Positions 10,335 through 18,659 of a DNA stretch of 64,000 bases are shown in pieces. The stretch comes from Corynebacterium glucuronolyticum DSM 44120 (lineage in GTDB: Bacteria > Actinomycetota > Actinomycetes > Mycobacteriales > Mycobacteriaceae), in the NCBI RefSeq assembly GCF_030440595.1, contig NZ_CP047452.1, positions 2,802,770-2,866,769 on the forward strand, given 5' to 3'. Below the pieces are notes generated by a model that had not been told where the DNA came from, ran no database searches, and saw nothing but the letters and a program-made list of their open reading frames with translations. Each line of letters begins with the position of its first letter. The stretch's first letter is position 1. The position numbers were made by a program, and so were the translations under genes.

Positions 10335-11750
10335 CTAGTTCCCTTCTGTGCGTCGGGGACGGATGGTGGCGGGGTCGAAACCGCCGTGGCTATTTCTCAC
10401 CTTATCCGGAAGGCGATCCGCAAGGACGAGGATGACGGAGACGACGACGGCGATGAGGAGGCCATCGCGGACAAGGATAATGACGTTTAGCAGCTCGGGG
10501 CCCAGGCCCTTGTTCTCCACGCCGAGGAGATGCCACATGAGGATCGGCCAGACAAGCGCCTCTGCCGCAGCCCAGGAGGCGACGAGGCGCCAATGTGGCA
10601 GCGCCAGCACGACAAGGGGGAGGAGCCAGAGCGAATACTGCGGGCTCCAGACCTTGTTGAAGAGGAGGAACGCCGCCACGATGAGGAGCGCGAGCTGCAC
10701 CAGACGGGGTTCTTTGGGGCACCGAATACCGAAGACGAAGACCGCGGCGCAGGAGGCGGCGAAGAGGACGAAACTGACGACGTTGATGGTGGCGGGGGAG
10801 AGATCCAGGCCGAACAGGCGGGAGGCCAGCTGGTAGATCGTGGTCCACTCCGCGCCGCGCTCCGAATTGAGGCGGAAGAACTCCCGCCACCCCTGAGGGA
10901 ACCAGATGGCCACCGGGAGATTGAGGAGCAACCACGTGAGCGCCGCCGTGGCCGTGGTGACGAGGAAACCGCGGAAGACGCGGCGGCGCACCGCCAGCGT
11001 CAGGACCGCGCCGAGGAGGAAGAGCGGCCACAATTTCAGCGCCGTGCCCAGGCCGATGAGCAGCCCGGCGCGCACGAAACGGCGCTTGCCCAGCGCCTCG
11101 ATCGCCAGCACCGCGCAGAAGATGGGGAGGATGTCATAGTTGGTGAACGCGTGGACGATGACGAGGGGAGAGGCCGCCACCAGGACGATGTCCCAGACGC
11201 GGTTGCCGGCCAGGCGCGACAGCGCGCGGATGGTGAGGAGCCAGAAGAAACCGAGGACGAAGGCCGTGATGGTGAAGTAGACGGAGACCTCGGGGGCGGG
11301 GATCCAGGGGGCGACGGCGACGAGCCCGCGGGTGAGGGAGGCCATGAGGTACATGAAGAAACCCGAGGCCACGGGGTATTCCATGTAGCGGGTCTGGTCG
11401 CCCTCCTGCCAGGAGTAGGCGTAGGGGAGGTGACCCGCCTGGAGGCCCTCCACGTTGTAGAGGGGGATGATGTCTGAGTAGCAGGCGGCCACGTACTGAC
11501 GGTGACCTGACCAGTTGAGGTCCCAGTGGGCGTCGACAAGCGAACCGGTGATGCAGGGGACGCGGAAGAGGTAGGCGAGGGCGAGGAACACCATCGCCGT
11601 GAGCGTGAGGACGACCTGCGGTGACAGGCGCTGGCGGCCGATGAGCGCGTGACGGCCGGGGCGGCCGCCGAGGAACTCGACAAAACCGCTGGCCAGCGGC
11701 TCCGTGAAGGAGGGGAGGACACGCCCCTCGTCGCGCGCGAGCACCGCCAT
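10335..11750 (-). CDS. GT87 (DUF2029) polyprenyl-phosphate-dependent mannosyltransferase-like membrane protein
   Basis: The 471-residue polytopic protein has about 10-12 membrane segments. It carries the extracytoplasmic acidic motif of GT-C enzymes just after the first span (VDAHWDLNWSGH, about residues 73-84) and EGDQTRYMEYPVASGFFMY, typical of DUF2029 proteins. GT-C family members of mycolata (PimE, MptC) use polyprenyl-phosphomannose to extend lipomannan or PIMs; the exact acceptor here is unknown. Its ATG follows the ponA stop with no gap (TAAATG), which indicates cotranscription with the peptidoglycan synthase. Confidence 0.85.
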   Translation of the reverse strand: MAVLARDEGRVLPSFTEPLASGFVEFLGGRPGRHALIGRQRLSPQVVLTLTAMVFLALAYLFRVPCITGSLVDAHWDLNWSGHRQYVAACYSDIIPLYNVEGLQAGHLPYAYSWQEGDQTRYMEYPVASGFFMYLMASLTRGLVAVAPWIPAPEVSVYFTITAFVLGFFWLLTIRALSRLAGNRVWDIVLVAASPLVIVHAFTNYDILPIFCAVLAIEALGKRRFVRAGLLIGLGTALKLWPLFLLGAVLTLAVRRRVFRGFLVTTATAALTWLLLNLPVAIWFPQGWREFFRLNSERGAEWTTIYQLASRLFGLDLSPATINVVSFVLFAASCAAVFVFGIRCPKEPRLVQLALLIVAAFLLFNKVWSPQYSLWLLPLVVLALPHWRLVASWAAAEALVWPILMWHLLGVENKGLGPELLNVIILVRDGLLIAVVVSVILVLADRLPDKVRNSHGGFDPATIRPRRTEGN

Positions 11751-13928
11751 TTACGCCGCCGGGATGAGATTGCCGAGGTCAGGCAGGGGAACCTCCGGGA
11801 GCGGGGCGGGGGCCGGCGGTGCAGGCTGGGGAGCAGGGGCCGGGGCCTCCGGGGCGGGAGCCTGCGGAGCCTGCTCGCCAGACGGGGCGGCGTTGCTCGT
11901 GGGAGCCTGGGGGGTCGCGGCGCCCGTCGGCGCAGTTTGGGTGGGATACGTGGTGCCGTAACCGACGCCCGAGCCCGCGGCGTTGTAGCCGAGGCCGACG
12001 GGGAGAGTGAACTCCTCCACGGGGGCGTCGGCAAGCTGAGCGTCCATCGTCTGGCGCCAGATCGTGGCCGGGATGCCCGCGCCGTAGACCGAGCCACCCC
12101 ACGAATTCACAAGCAGAGAGTTATCGGAATTGCCGACCCAAACCGCCGTGGCGAGCTGTGGCGTCGAACCGATCATCCAGGCATCCTTCGTGCCCCAATC
12201 GCCGAACTGCGTCGTCCCCGTCTTGGACGCGCTCGGACGATTACCACCTGCGAGAACGTTGCCATTGGACCAGGCGGCGATGGGCAGCATCGCGGCGGTA
12301 ACACCATTGGCCGTGTTCTTGCCGACGCGGCGCTCGCCCTCGTTGTTCTTGAACTCGTAGATGACCTCGCCCGAGTTCGTGGCCACCGACTTCACGAAGT
12401 GCGGCTGATGCCAAATGCCATTATTGGTCAACGTGGCCAAACCGATCGCCATATCCATCGGGCGGGTGGGGTACTGACCGAGGATAATGCCCTCATACGG
12501 CTCGCCATTCGGCTCACTCAGGGTGGGGGAACCATCCGGATTCTGCTTGCGCACACCCAGCGCCCACGCCATATGCTGCGTATCCACCGGGCCGTTGTCC
12601 AGATCCTTCTGTAGGCGGATGAAGCTCGTGTTGAGACTCATCTTCGTGGCCTGCTGGATCGTGCACGTGCCGCACGTCATGCCATCCGAGTTGGTCACCG
12701 TCGCGTTGCCCGTCTGCACCGGATCCGAGGAATACATCCTGTTCAGCGGGATGCCCTGCTGGAGGGCCGCCGCCAGACCGAAGATCTTGAACGTGGAACC
12801 CGTCTGCACCGGGGCATTCGCGTAATCCCAACCATTGGGATCCTCGCCGCCGTAGTAGGCCTTCACCTCGCCGTTGCGCGGATCGATGGAGACCACGGCC
12901 GTACGCATCTTGTCCACCTGGCTGGCCAGGTTATCCTTGACGATCTGCTCCGTATCTGCCTGCGCCTGCGCGTCGATCGTGGTGGTGATCTTGAGCCCCA
13001 GGGTCTCCACGTCCTCCTCGGAAATGCCGACCGTGGCAAGCTCCTCCACGACGCGGTTCTTGATCAGGCCATTGGCACCCGTGGCCTCGGTGAAGGCGCG
13101 GTTATTCGCCGGATCGATCGTCTCCGGGTAGCGGGCCTGGGCGCGCTGCTCCTGCGTGATCGCACCCGTGTGCACCATGCCATCGAGCACGTAATTCCAG
13201 CGGGCCTCCGCCTCCTCGCGGTTCACCCACGGATCCAACTGGCTCGGACGCTGAATCGCCGCCGCGATCACCGCCGACTCCTCCGGGGTAAGCTGCGACA
13301 GGTCCTTGCCGAAGTACGCGTCCGCCGCGGCGGCGACACCGTACGCATTGCGGCCGAAGTAAATCGTGTTCAGGTAGGCCTCGAGGATCTCCTCCTTCGA
13401 CCACTCATTGGTCATCTTCGCACTCGCCACCAGCTCCCGCAGCTTACGGCTAATCGTGCGCTCGTTGCCCACCAGGGAGTTCTTCACGTACTGCTGGGTA
13501 ATCGTCGAACCGCCGCCGGCGGACTCGTTACCCGTCAACATGCCCCAGGCCGCGCGCGCATAACCCGACAGGGAGAAGCCGGGGTTGGTGTAAAACTCCC
13601 GGTCCTCCGCCGCGAGGACCGCGTCCTGGAGGTGTTGCGGGACCTTATCTAAGCTCACCTGGCGGCGGTTGCCCTCCGGCGGCACGAGGCGGGCCAGCTG
13701 CGTCTCACCATCGGCGGCGTAAATCGTGGCGATCTGCGGATTAGTCAACTCACCCGGCTCCGGGATATCGGCACGCACATAGGCGACGCCGAACAGCACC
13801 AGCGGCACAATAATGATGACCGCCAGCAGGCTCACCGCGATCTTCGCCCAGACGGGAAGACCCTGCGCACGGTTCTTAATAGCACTCGCCGACGCCTTCC
13901 GCTTCGGCTCCGAATTACTGCGAGACAT
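11751..13928 (-). CDS. ponA: Bifunctional class A penicillin-binding protein (PBP1 type)
   Basis: The 725-residue protein polymerises and cross-links peptidoglycan. A cytoplasmic basic tail and one membrane anchor (about 27-52) are followed by the GT51 transglycosylase domain with catalytic EDREF (107-111) and GGSTITQQ (about 139-146). The transpeptidase domain has STFK (Ser378-Lys381), SLN (431-433) and KTGT (569-572). The C-terminal about 70 residues are P/A-rich, probably spanning the wall. It lies between DUF5318 and a GT87 enzyme, the same neighbourhood as ponA in other corynebacteria. Confidence 0.95.
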   Translation of the reverse strand: MSRSNSEPKRKASASAIKNRAQGLPVWAKIAVSLLAVIIIVPLVLFGVAYVRADIPEPGELTNPQIATIYAADGETQLARLVPPEGNRRQVSLDKVPQHLQDAVLAAEDREFYTNPGFSLSGYARAAWGMLTGNESAGGGSTITQQYVKNSLVGNERTISRKLRELVASAKMTNEWSKEEILEAYLNTIYFGRNAYGVAAAADAYFGKDLSQLTPEESAVIAAAIQRPSQLDPWVNREEAEARWNYVLDGMVHTGAITQEQRAQARYPETIDPANNRAFTEATGANGLIKNRVVEELATVGISEEDVETLGLKITTTIDAQAQADTEQIVKDNLASQVDKMRTAVVSIDPRNGEVKAYYGGEDPNGWDYANAPVQTGSTFKIFGLAAALQQGIPLNRMYSSDPVQTGNATVTNSDGMTCGTCTIQQATKMSLNTSFIRLQKDLDNGPVDTQHMAWALGVRKQNPDGSPTLSEPNGEPYEGIILGQYPTRPMDMAIGLATLTNNGIWHQPHFVKSVATNSGEVIYEFKNNEGERRVGKNTANGVTAAMLPIAAWSNGNVLAGGNRPSASKTGTTQFGDWGTKDAWMIGSTPQLATAVWVGNSDNSLLVNSWGGSVYGAGIPATIWRQTMDAQLADAPVEEFTLPVGLGYNAAGSGVGYGTTYPTQTAPTGAATPQAPTSNAAPSGEQAPQAPAPEAPAPAPQPAPPAPAPLPEVPLPDLGNLIPAA

Positions 13929-13991
13929 GTGTGATCGTGTCCAACTTCTCTTGCGGGAAAATATAACGGTAGATAGCTTAACAGTACGCGG

Positions 13992-14375
13992 TCACACGCC
14001 CGGCTGGAAACCGCTCGCGGGCAGGACGGTGGACGTGCGGAGAAGGTAATTCCACTTGCAGGACGTGCAGACCTCGACCTCGTGAAGATCGAAGGTGAGG
14101 CCCTCGGCGGCGAAGGCGTCAATCTCCTCCAGGCTGCGGGCGGTGCCGGCGCGGCTCTTCAACTCGTCGCCGTAGACCCAGTAGACCGTGCGCATCTCTT
14201 TTTCGCCGCAGATCGGGCAGGCGGCGGAGGAGGGGTAGCCGTGAAAATCGGCGGCGGCGAGGAGGAGAAAGTCCGCGTCCTGCACCGCCTCGCGGGAGAC
14301 GAGGCCGACCTGATAATCCTGGATGAGGCGCGCACGCGACAGGCGATGACTCACCCACGGCATGATTGCAACCAC
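13992..14375 (-). CDS. DUF5318 family protein with zinc-ribbon-like cysteines
   Basis: The 127-residue product contains CPICGEKE near residue 58 and CTSCKWNY near residue 103, two CxxC pairs that probably bind zinc. In actinobacteria this family sits next to ponA, as here. The start is a GTG at 14375 preceded by AAAGGGAG at 7 nt. It is divergent from the MarR gene. Its role is unknown; genomic linkage suggests an envelope or cell-wall connection. Confidence 0.8.
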   Translation of the reverse strand: MVAIMPWVSHRLSRARLIQDYQVGLVSREAVQDADFLLLAAADFHGYPSSAACPICGEKEMRTVYWVYGDELKSRAGTARSLEEIDAFAAEGLTFDLHEVEVCTSCKWNYLLRTSTVLPASGFQPGV

Positions 14376-14699
14376 GACAACACTCCCTTTTTGTCTCGGA
14401 TACTAGACCTTCCTACATTTCTACCAGAAAGAGCAATTTATAGGTTTAAGGGGCATAGTGTACGCACGGATTGCTCGTACACGCAGGTGAGCGGGCACCC
14501 ACCCGCCTATGCATGCATAACACGCGCACGCACGGTAACCAAACTGTAGCTAAGCCTGGCGCTATCGACGTTCAGACCAACAGTCTCACTGTGTCATATT
14601 TTATTAACAATAGAATGGTTTTCAGGTTAAAATAGGATCAATTTTGCGACAGCCAGGAAAGATGGTGCGCGTTCCCTAAAAAGAAAGGACACAGGTTCC
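14376..14699 (+). other. Divergent intergenic region (DUF5318 / MarR)
   Basis: This 324-base gap is more AT-rich than its surroundings. Before the MarR gene it contains TTAAAATAGGAT (about 14627-14638), a plausible -10 region for the plus strand. I see no gene in it. If the MarR protein autoregulates, its operator should be here. Confidence 0.5.
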
Positions 14700-15155
14700 A
14701 TGAGTGTGACACCGTACGAGGTCGCGGACGCAATCCGCGCAGACATGACGGTTTTATACGTCAACTACTTCCGACTTGCAGACAACGGCGATCTCACCGG
14801 ACCACAACTCACCATCCTCAGCATGCTGGACAAGGAAGGCCCCTCCCGCGTCTCCGACATCGCCCAACAAGAAGGCATCCAGATGCCTACGGCCTCCAAC
14901 GCCATCCACAACCTGGAAAAGCGCGGACTGGTCAAGCGCGAACGAGACCCCTTCGACCGACGCGGCATCCTCGTCTCCATCACGAGCGACGGCCACGACA
15001 CCGTGAACGAGGTGGGCAAACAACGCACCGCCCACCTCGCCGACGTGCTCTCCGTGCTTGACCAGGACGAGCTGGAACTCTGCACGAAGCTCGCACCCGT
15101 GATCAAGAAGCTGGCCAACTCCTACAACGCATTGCATAAGAAAGAAGCAGAGTAG
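14700..15155 (+). CDS. MarR-family transcriptional regulator
   Basis: The 151-residue protein has the winged-helix MarR pattern: a dimerisation helix at the start, DLTGPQLTILSMLDKEGPSRVSDIAQ, the recognition helix around QMPTASNAIHNLEKRGLVKRERDPFDRRG, and a final helix for dimerisation. The D-x-R-x-G wing motif (DPFDRRG) is intact. AAAGGA lies upstream of the ATG. It precedes a universal stress protein-dehydrogenase-membrane protein set on the same strand, which may be its target. The ligand is unknown. Confidence 0.9.
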   Translation: MSVTPYEVADAIRADMTVLYVNYFRLADNGDLTGPQLTILSMLDKEGPSRVSDIAQQEGIQMPTASNAIHNLEKRGLVKRERDPFDRRGILVSITSDGHDTVNEVGKQRTAHLADVLSVLDQDELELCTKLAPVIKKLANSYNALHKKEAE

Positions 15156-15278
15156 ACACAACAAAACAGGCCTTTTTACCGCACCCGTGACCTACGATAA
15201 AGGAAACGGGTTTTGTTCCCGTCCGCGCCCTAGTGCACAATTGGTGTGGCCTAAGGACCCGAGGGAGAAGAGGTATTA

Positions 15279-16190
15279 GTGGATAGCGATGCGCCGCTCC
15301 GAGTACTCGTCGCCTGGCACCCCAACGCGTCAGGGAACGAAGCACTAGAGTTCGCTGCCTGGCTCTGCCGCACAACACCGACGGTGGTGCGCACTGTAAC
15401 GATCGTCGTCAGGCCCTGGCTCACACTGTCGAAACTATCCTCCAAGTACGAGAAACAACTGGCCAAGGAGGCACACCGCGCCAAGGCGCAGGCGAAGAAA
15501 GCACTCACCGCCGCTGGGGTTCCCGAGGAATGTTGGGACCGGCCCGTCCACACGCTTGTCGACGGCTCCTCGCAGCCCGCTCTCCTCAACGAACAGGCAG
15601 CCGAATTCAACGCGTCGCTCATCCTGTTCGGCTCGCAGGGCGCCGCACAGAAAGGATCCTTCCGGGCCAACTCCACTGTTGAGGCGCTGCTGCACTCCTC
15701 GCCCTACGCGCTCGGGCTCACGCCGCGCGGGCCAAAACTGGCGAAACACGGCGTCAAGCGGCTCACCGTCGCGTTTACGTCGATGCAGCCGGAGGAAGAC
15801 ACGCTGGCAACGGCGGTGAACCTGGCGACACGACTCGACGTCCCGATGCGGGTGCTCGCCATCCTGCGCGAAGACGTAGACACGCCGACATCGCTGCAGT
15901 CCGAACTACAGCACTCCTCGCGCGAGGATGCGCTGAGCTTTCTAGACAAGCTGCACGATGAAATCGTCGACAAGCACCAAAACATGAGCATCGAAACAGA
16001 GCTTGCATACGGACCCAACGTCGCCGACGCCATGGAGACCCCACGGTGGAAAAAGGGCGACCTCTTGCTCATCGGATCCACCCCCGTCGGCGCCCTCGAA
16101 CGCGTCTTCGTCGGCTCAGCCGCCGGCGAAATCCTGCGCAACATCAAAACACCAGCCATCGTCATACCCGCAGGGAAAGGTCAACAATGA
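15279..16190 (+). CDS. Tandem universal stress protein (UspA) domains
   Basis: The 303-residue protein consists of two Usp folds (about 5-145 and 150-300). The second ends with the ATP-binding pattern GSTPVGALERVFVGSAAGEILRN followed by PAIVIP. The first has a similar but degenerate GSQGAAQKGSFRANSTVEALL. Such proteins help survival under starvation or hypoxia. The start is GTG at 15279 with GAGGGAG upstream. Its TGA overlaps the ATG of the next gene, so the two are coupled. Confidence 0.88.
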   Translation: MDSDAPLRVLVAWHPNASGNEALEFAAWLCRTTPTVVRTVTIVVRPWLTLSKLSSKYEKQLAKEAHRAKAQAKKALTAAGVPEECWDRPVHTLVDGSSQPALLNEQAAEFNASLILFGSQGAAQKGSFRANSTVEALLHSSPYALGLTPRGPKLAKHGVKRLTVAFTSMQPEEDTLATAVNLATRLDVPMRVLAILREDVDTPTSLQSELQHSSREDALSFLDKLHDEIVDKHQNMSIETELAYGPNVADAMETPRWKKGDLLLIGSTPVGALERVFVGSAAGEILRNIKTPAIVIPAGKGQQ

Positions 16191-16813
16191 TCGCCATCGT
16201 CACCGGCGCCACCGGGGGAATCGGACAGGCACTACTGCCGCTACTCGTGGACGGCGGATACCACGTCTACGCCGCACAACACGCCACCGATGGGGCGGCG
16301 CGCGACGGCGTGACCTGGTTCGACGGCTGGGACGTGCCCGATGTGGAACGGATCGACGCGCTCATCCACTGCGCGGGTGTGTGCAAACTCGGGCCGCTCG
16401 CCGAAGTGAGCGAGGAGGAATGGCGGCGGGCGATGGACGTCAACGTCATCCGGCCGGCGCTGATGACAAGCGCGGCGCTTCCTTTACTGCGCGGCGCGGG
16501 CGGACACGTTATATACGTGAACTCCGGCTCGGGGCTTACGGCCAAGGCGCAGTGGGGGACGTACTGCGCGTCCAAATTCGCGGCCAAGGCGTGGTGCGAC
16601 ACGCTGCGGCAGGAGGAACCCGACATCCGCGTCACGTCGATTCACCCAGGCAGGATAAATACGGGGATGCAGGAAAGGATCGTCGCCAAGGAAGGCGGCG
16701 TATACGACGGGTCGCGGTACATCCAACCGGCGACCGTCGCCCAGGCCATTATTCACGCGCTGGAAATGACGCGCGACGCGACACCCACCGAAATCATGAT
16801 CAGGCCGCGATAA
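16187..16813 (+). CDS. Short-chain dehydrogenase/reductase
   Basis: The 208-residue product has the NAD(P)-binding TGATGGIG motif at residues 7-14, the catalytic serine in YVNSGSG and the active-site YCASK. It is a soluble oxidoreductase; the substrate cannot be told. The ATG at 16187 overlaps the preceding TGA (ATGA), so I prefer it to an upstream in-frame ATG at 16046 that would add an R/H-rich, non-SDR extension. Confidence 0.9.
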   Translation: MIAIVTGATGGIGQALLPLLVDGGYHVYAAQHATDGAARDGVTWFDGWDVPDVERIDALIHCAGVCKLGPLAEVSEEEWRRAMDVNVIRPALMTSAALPLLRGAGGHVIYVNSGSGLTAKAQWGTYCASKFAAKAWCDTLRQEEPDIRVTSIHPGRINTGMQERIVAKEGGVYDGSRYIQPATVAQAIIHALEMTRDATPTEIMIRPR

Positions 16814-17221
16814 ATGTTCGGGAAGAAATACAGCGAGGCAGACCTCGAATTCGACCCGCTGCTGCGCCTCGAACGCCGCCACGCCAGCTCCGTCCAAGCC
16901 GTCGTCTGGGGATTCACCGTCCCCGCGCTCACCATCATCACCGGGCTCATCGTCGCCTTCCTCGGACGCGCCTCCGGCGGACCGCTGTGCGAGGCGGGGC
17001 TCGCCACCTGGCTGTGCACCAGGTGGTCCGAGATCGCCATCTGCGTGGCGCCGCTCGTGGTCGCCTTCGGCGGACTCATCGGCGCCGGCATCAACTGCTA
17101 TATCAAATTCAAAACATATAACCGCTGGTGGCCGTGGCTCGCCGTGATGTGGGTGCTCATCCCGTTCTCGCTCGGGTGGATGGCGTCCTTTGGCACAATC
17201 GCCATCATCGGGCGGGGGTGA
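16814..17221 (+). CDS. Multi-spanning membrane protein of unknown function
   Basis: The 135-residue product has three or four predicted membrane helices (about 29-50, 72-98, 105-130) after a charged N-terminus (MFGKKYSEADLEFDPLLRLERR). The start codon directly follows the TAA of the dehydrogenase gene, so it belongs to the Usp-SDR transcript. It is convergent with trhO and separated by 8 bases. No family recognised. Confidence 0.75.
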   Translation: MFGKKYSEADLEFDPLLRLERRHASSVQAVVWGFTVPALTIITGLIVAFLGRASGGPLCEAGLATWLCTRWSEIAICVAPLVVAFGGLIGAGINCYIKFKTYNRWWPWLAVMWVLIPFSLGWMASFGTIAIIGRG

Positions 17222-17229
17222 CGGGGAGG

Positions 17230-18084
17230 CTAGAGACTACCGTTAGCACAGGCGTCGCAAAGCAAAACCTGGATGCGATTGCCGTCCGCATCGTCCCGAT
17301 TGTGGAACGTGTTCGTCGGGGCGCCACAATCCGCGCAGTGGCCGAGCTGGGCCGCATCCTCACCGAACTCCATGTGCATGCGATCATCGAAAACGTAGAG
17401 GGAGCCCTCCCACAGACCACCGTTACCGTAACGCTCACCGTAACGAACGATGCCGCCATCGATCTGGTAAACCTCGTCGAAACCGCGATTCTTCATCAAC
17501 GCCGACAAAATCTCACACCGGATGCCGCCCGTGCAATAAGTAACAACTGGCTTATCCTTCATCCAGTCATACTTGCCAGACTCCAGCTCGCCGATGAAAT
17601 CATGCGTCGTGTGCGTGTCCGGTACCACGGCATTCTTGAACTTACCGATCTGCGCCTCCATCGCATTGCGGCCATCGAAAAAGACAACATCCGAGTTATT
17701 CTTCACGAGCTCATTGACCTGCTCCGGCTTCAAATGGACACCGCCGCCGACAACGCCGTGCTCATCCACCTGCACCTCATCGGGGACACCGAAAGAGACG
17801 ATCTCATCGCGGACCTTGACGGAGAGGCGGGGGAAATCATGGCCCGTGCCCTCCGACCACTTGAACTCCGTATCCTTAAAGGCCGGATACTGCTTCATCC
17901 CCTTGATATACGCCTTACACGCGTCGATCGGGCCGCCAACCGTGCCGTTGATGCCGTGCTTGCTCACCAGGATGCGGCCCTTGAGGCCGAGCATCTCGCA
18001 CAGGCTCTTTTGCCACAGCTTGATCGCCTCCGGGTCGGCGAGGGGGGCGAACTTGTAATACAGGAGAATCTTGTTAACTGCCAC
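17230..18084 (-). CDS. trhO: tRNA uridine(34) hydroxylase, rhodanese-like (TrhO/YceA)
   Basis: The protein of about 284 residues has an N-terminal acylphosphatase-like domain ([14 protein letters not shown]) and a rhodanese domain with the active loop CTGGIRC (Cys184 from the chosen start). A cysteine-rich C-terminus (CADC ... CDAC) is typical of this family. It makes 5-hydroxyuridine at tRNA position 34 in an oxygen-dependent reaction. A longer frame opens at 18177, but GTG 18084 gives the family N-terminus [12 protein letters not shown]. It lies 7 nt after TAAGAT with no Shine-Dalgarno, which suggests a leaderless mRNA. Confidence 0.88.
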   Translation of the reverse strand: MAVNKILLYYKFAPLADPEAIKLWQKSLCEMLGLKGRILVSKHGINGTVGGPIDACKAYIKGMKQYPAFKDTEFKWSEGTGHDFPRLSVKVRDEIVSFGVPDEVQVDEHGVVGGGVHLKPEQVNELVKNNSDVVFFDGRNAMEAQIGKFKNAVVPDTHTTHDFIGELESGKYDWMKDKPVVTYCTGGIRCEILSALMKNRGFDEVYQIDGGIVRYGERYGNGGLWEGSLYVFDDRMHMEFGEDAAQLGHCADCGAPTNTFHNRDDADGNRIQVLLCDACANGSL

Positions 18085-18091
18085 GCATACA

Positions 18092-18097
18092 ATCTTA
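18092..18097 (-). promoter_or_regulatory. Putative -10 element of trhO (leaderless)
   Basis: TAAGAT on the minus strand is separated by 7 nt from the GTG start, the distance expected if transcription begins at the start codon. No clear -35. Confidence 0.45.
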
Positions 18098-18159
18098 AGT
18101 GGACACGGGGCGGGGGCTAAATTTGTGGGGCGGATGGTGGTCTTCGCTCCATCGCGGCC

Positions 18160-18207
18160 TGATGAGGTGAGCACCACACGCGTTGCAAGCCCGGCCGTGG
18201 TGGCCGG
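18160..18207. repeat. Direct repeat copy A with GC hairpin
   Basis: TGATGAGGT, a short spacer, then CGCGTTG followed by the hairpin CCGGCC-GTGGT-GGCCGG. The same elements recur in order at 18553-18595 (copy B), differing by a 5-base gap and a few changes. Copy A lies upstream of trhO with no gene feeding into it, so it looks like a leftover of a duplicated or inserted segment. Confidence 0.7.
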
Positions 18208-18329
18208 ACTCTTTGCCAGACTTGGGTCACGTGTGGGTGATGGAGATCATCCTTGACACGTGGGCCTCGGGGTTTGGTTGTGTTTGGGCTAAAAAGGGTG
18301 CTACTCAAGCGGGTATTTTCCGGGGTAAT

Positions 18330-18543
18330 CTACAAGACTAATTTCCAGTAGGTAGAACGATCCATACGATTCGCAGGTACGGTGATTCTCTTTGCGGTAA
18401 GGGGAGGTAGCTTGCGCATTAGCCGAAAATGAGTCTTCAGAGGTCGCGAAATGAAGTAATCCGCATCAGCAGAAAACTCGCATTTCCATACCAACGACTC
18501 TTTGTCCGTACGGATCGAGCAAATATTAGGAACTTCAACAGCT
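18330..18543 (-). pseudogene. 5'-truncated gene fragment between two direct repeats
   Basis: A stop-free minus-strand frame of about 71 codons ends at TAG 18332-18330. It reads as plausible protein (SIRTDKESLVWKCEFSADAD ... PANRMDRSTYWKLVL). No convincing start or RBS exists; the frame is open back into repeat copy B, so the 5' part is missing. The segment is visibly more AT-rich than its surroundings. I do not recognise the family. It is most likely the C-terminal remnant of a gene cut by arrival or rearrangement of the adjacent HNH element. Confidence 0.45.
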
Positions 18544-18552
18544 AGTGCGCGG

Positions 18553-18595
18553 TGATGAGGTGCGCACGCGTTGAAAGCCCGGCCGTGGTGGCCGG
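18553..18595. repeat. Direct repeat copy B next to the HNH gene
   Basis: Second copy of the element at 18160-18207. Here the hairpin is longer (12-bp stem) and serves as the terminator region of the HNH gene. The two copies bracket the truncated fragment at 18330-18543. Confidence 0.7.
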
Positions 18596-18601
18596 GCTTT
18601 C
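18573..18601 (-). terminator. Terminator hairpin downstream of the HNH gene
   Basis: Perfect 12-bp stem GAAAGCCCGGCC / GGCCGGGCTTTC with a 5-nt loop. A second hairpin (GCCCGAG / CTCGGGC, about 18628-18650) lies closer to the HNH stop. Together they should end its transcript. Confidence 0.7.
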
Positions 18602-18659
18602 GGGTGTTCTGGGCATGCCAAATGGCCCGAGTGTGTGCTCGGGCTTTTGGCGTGGGGGG

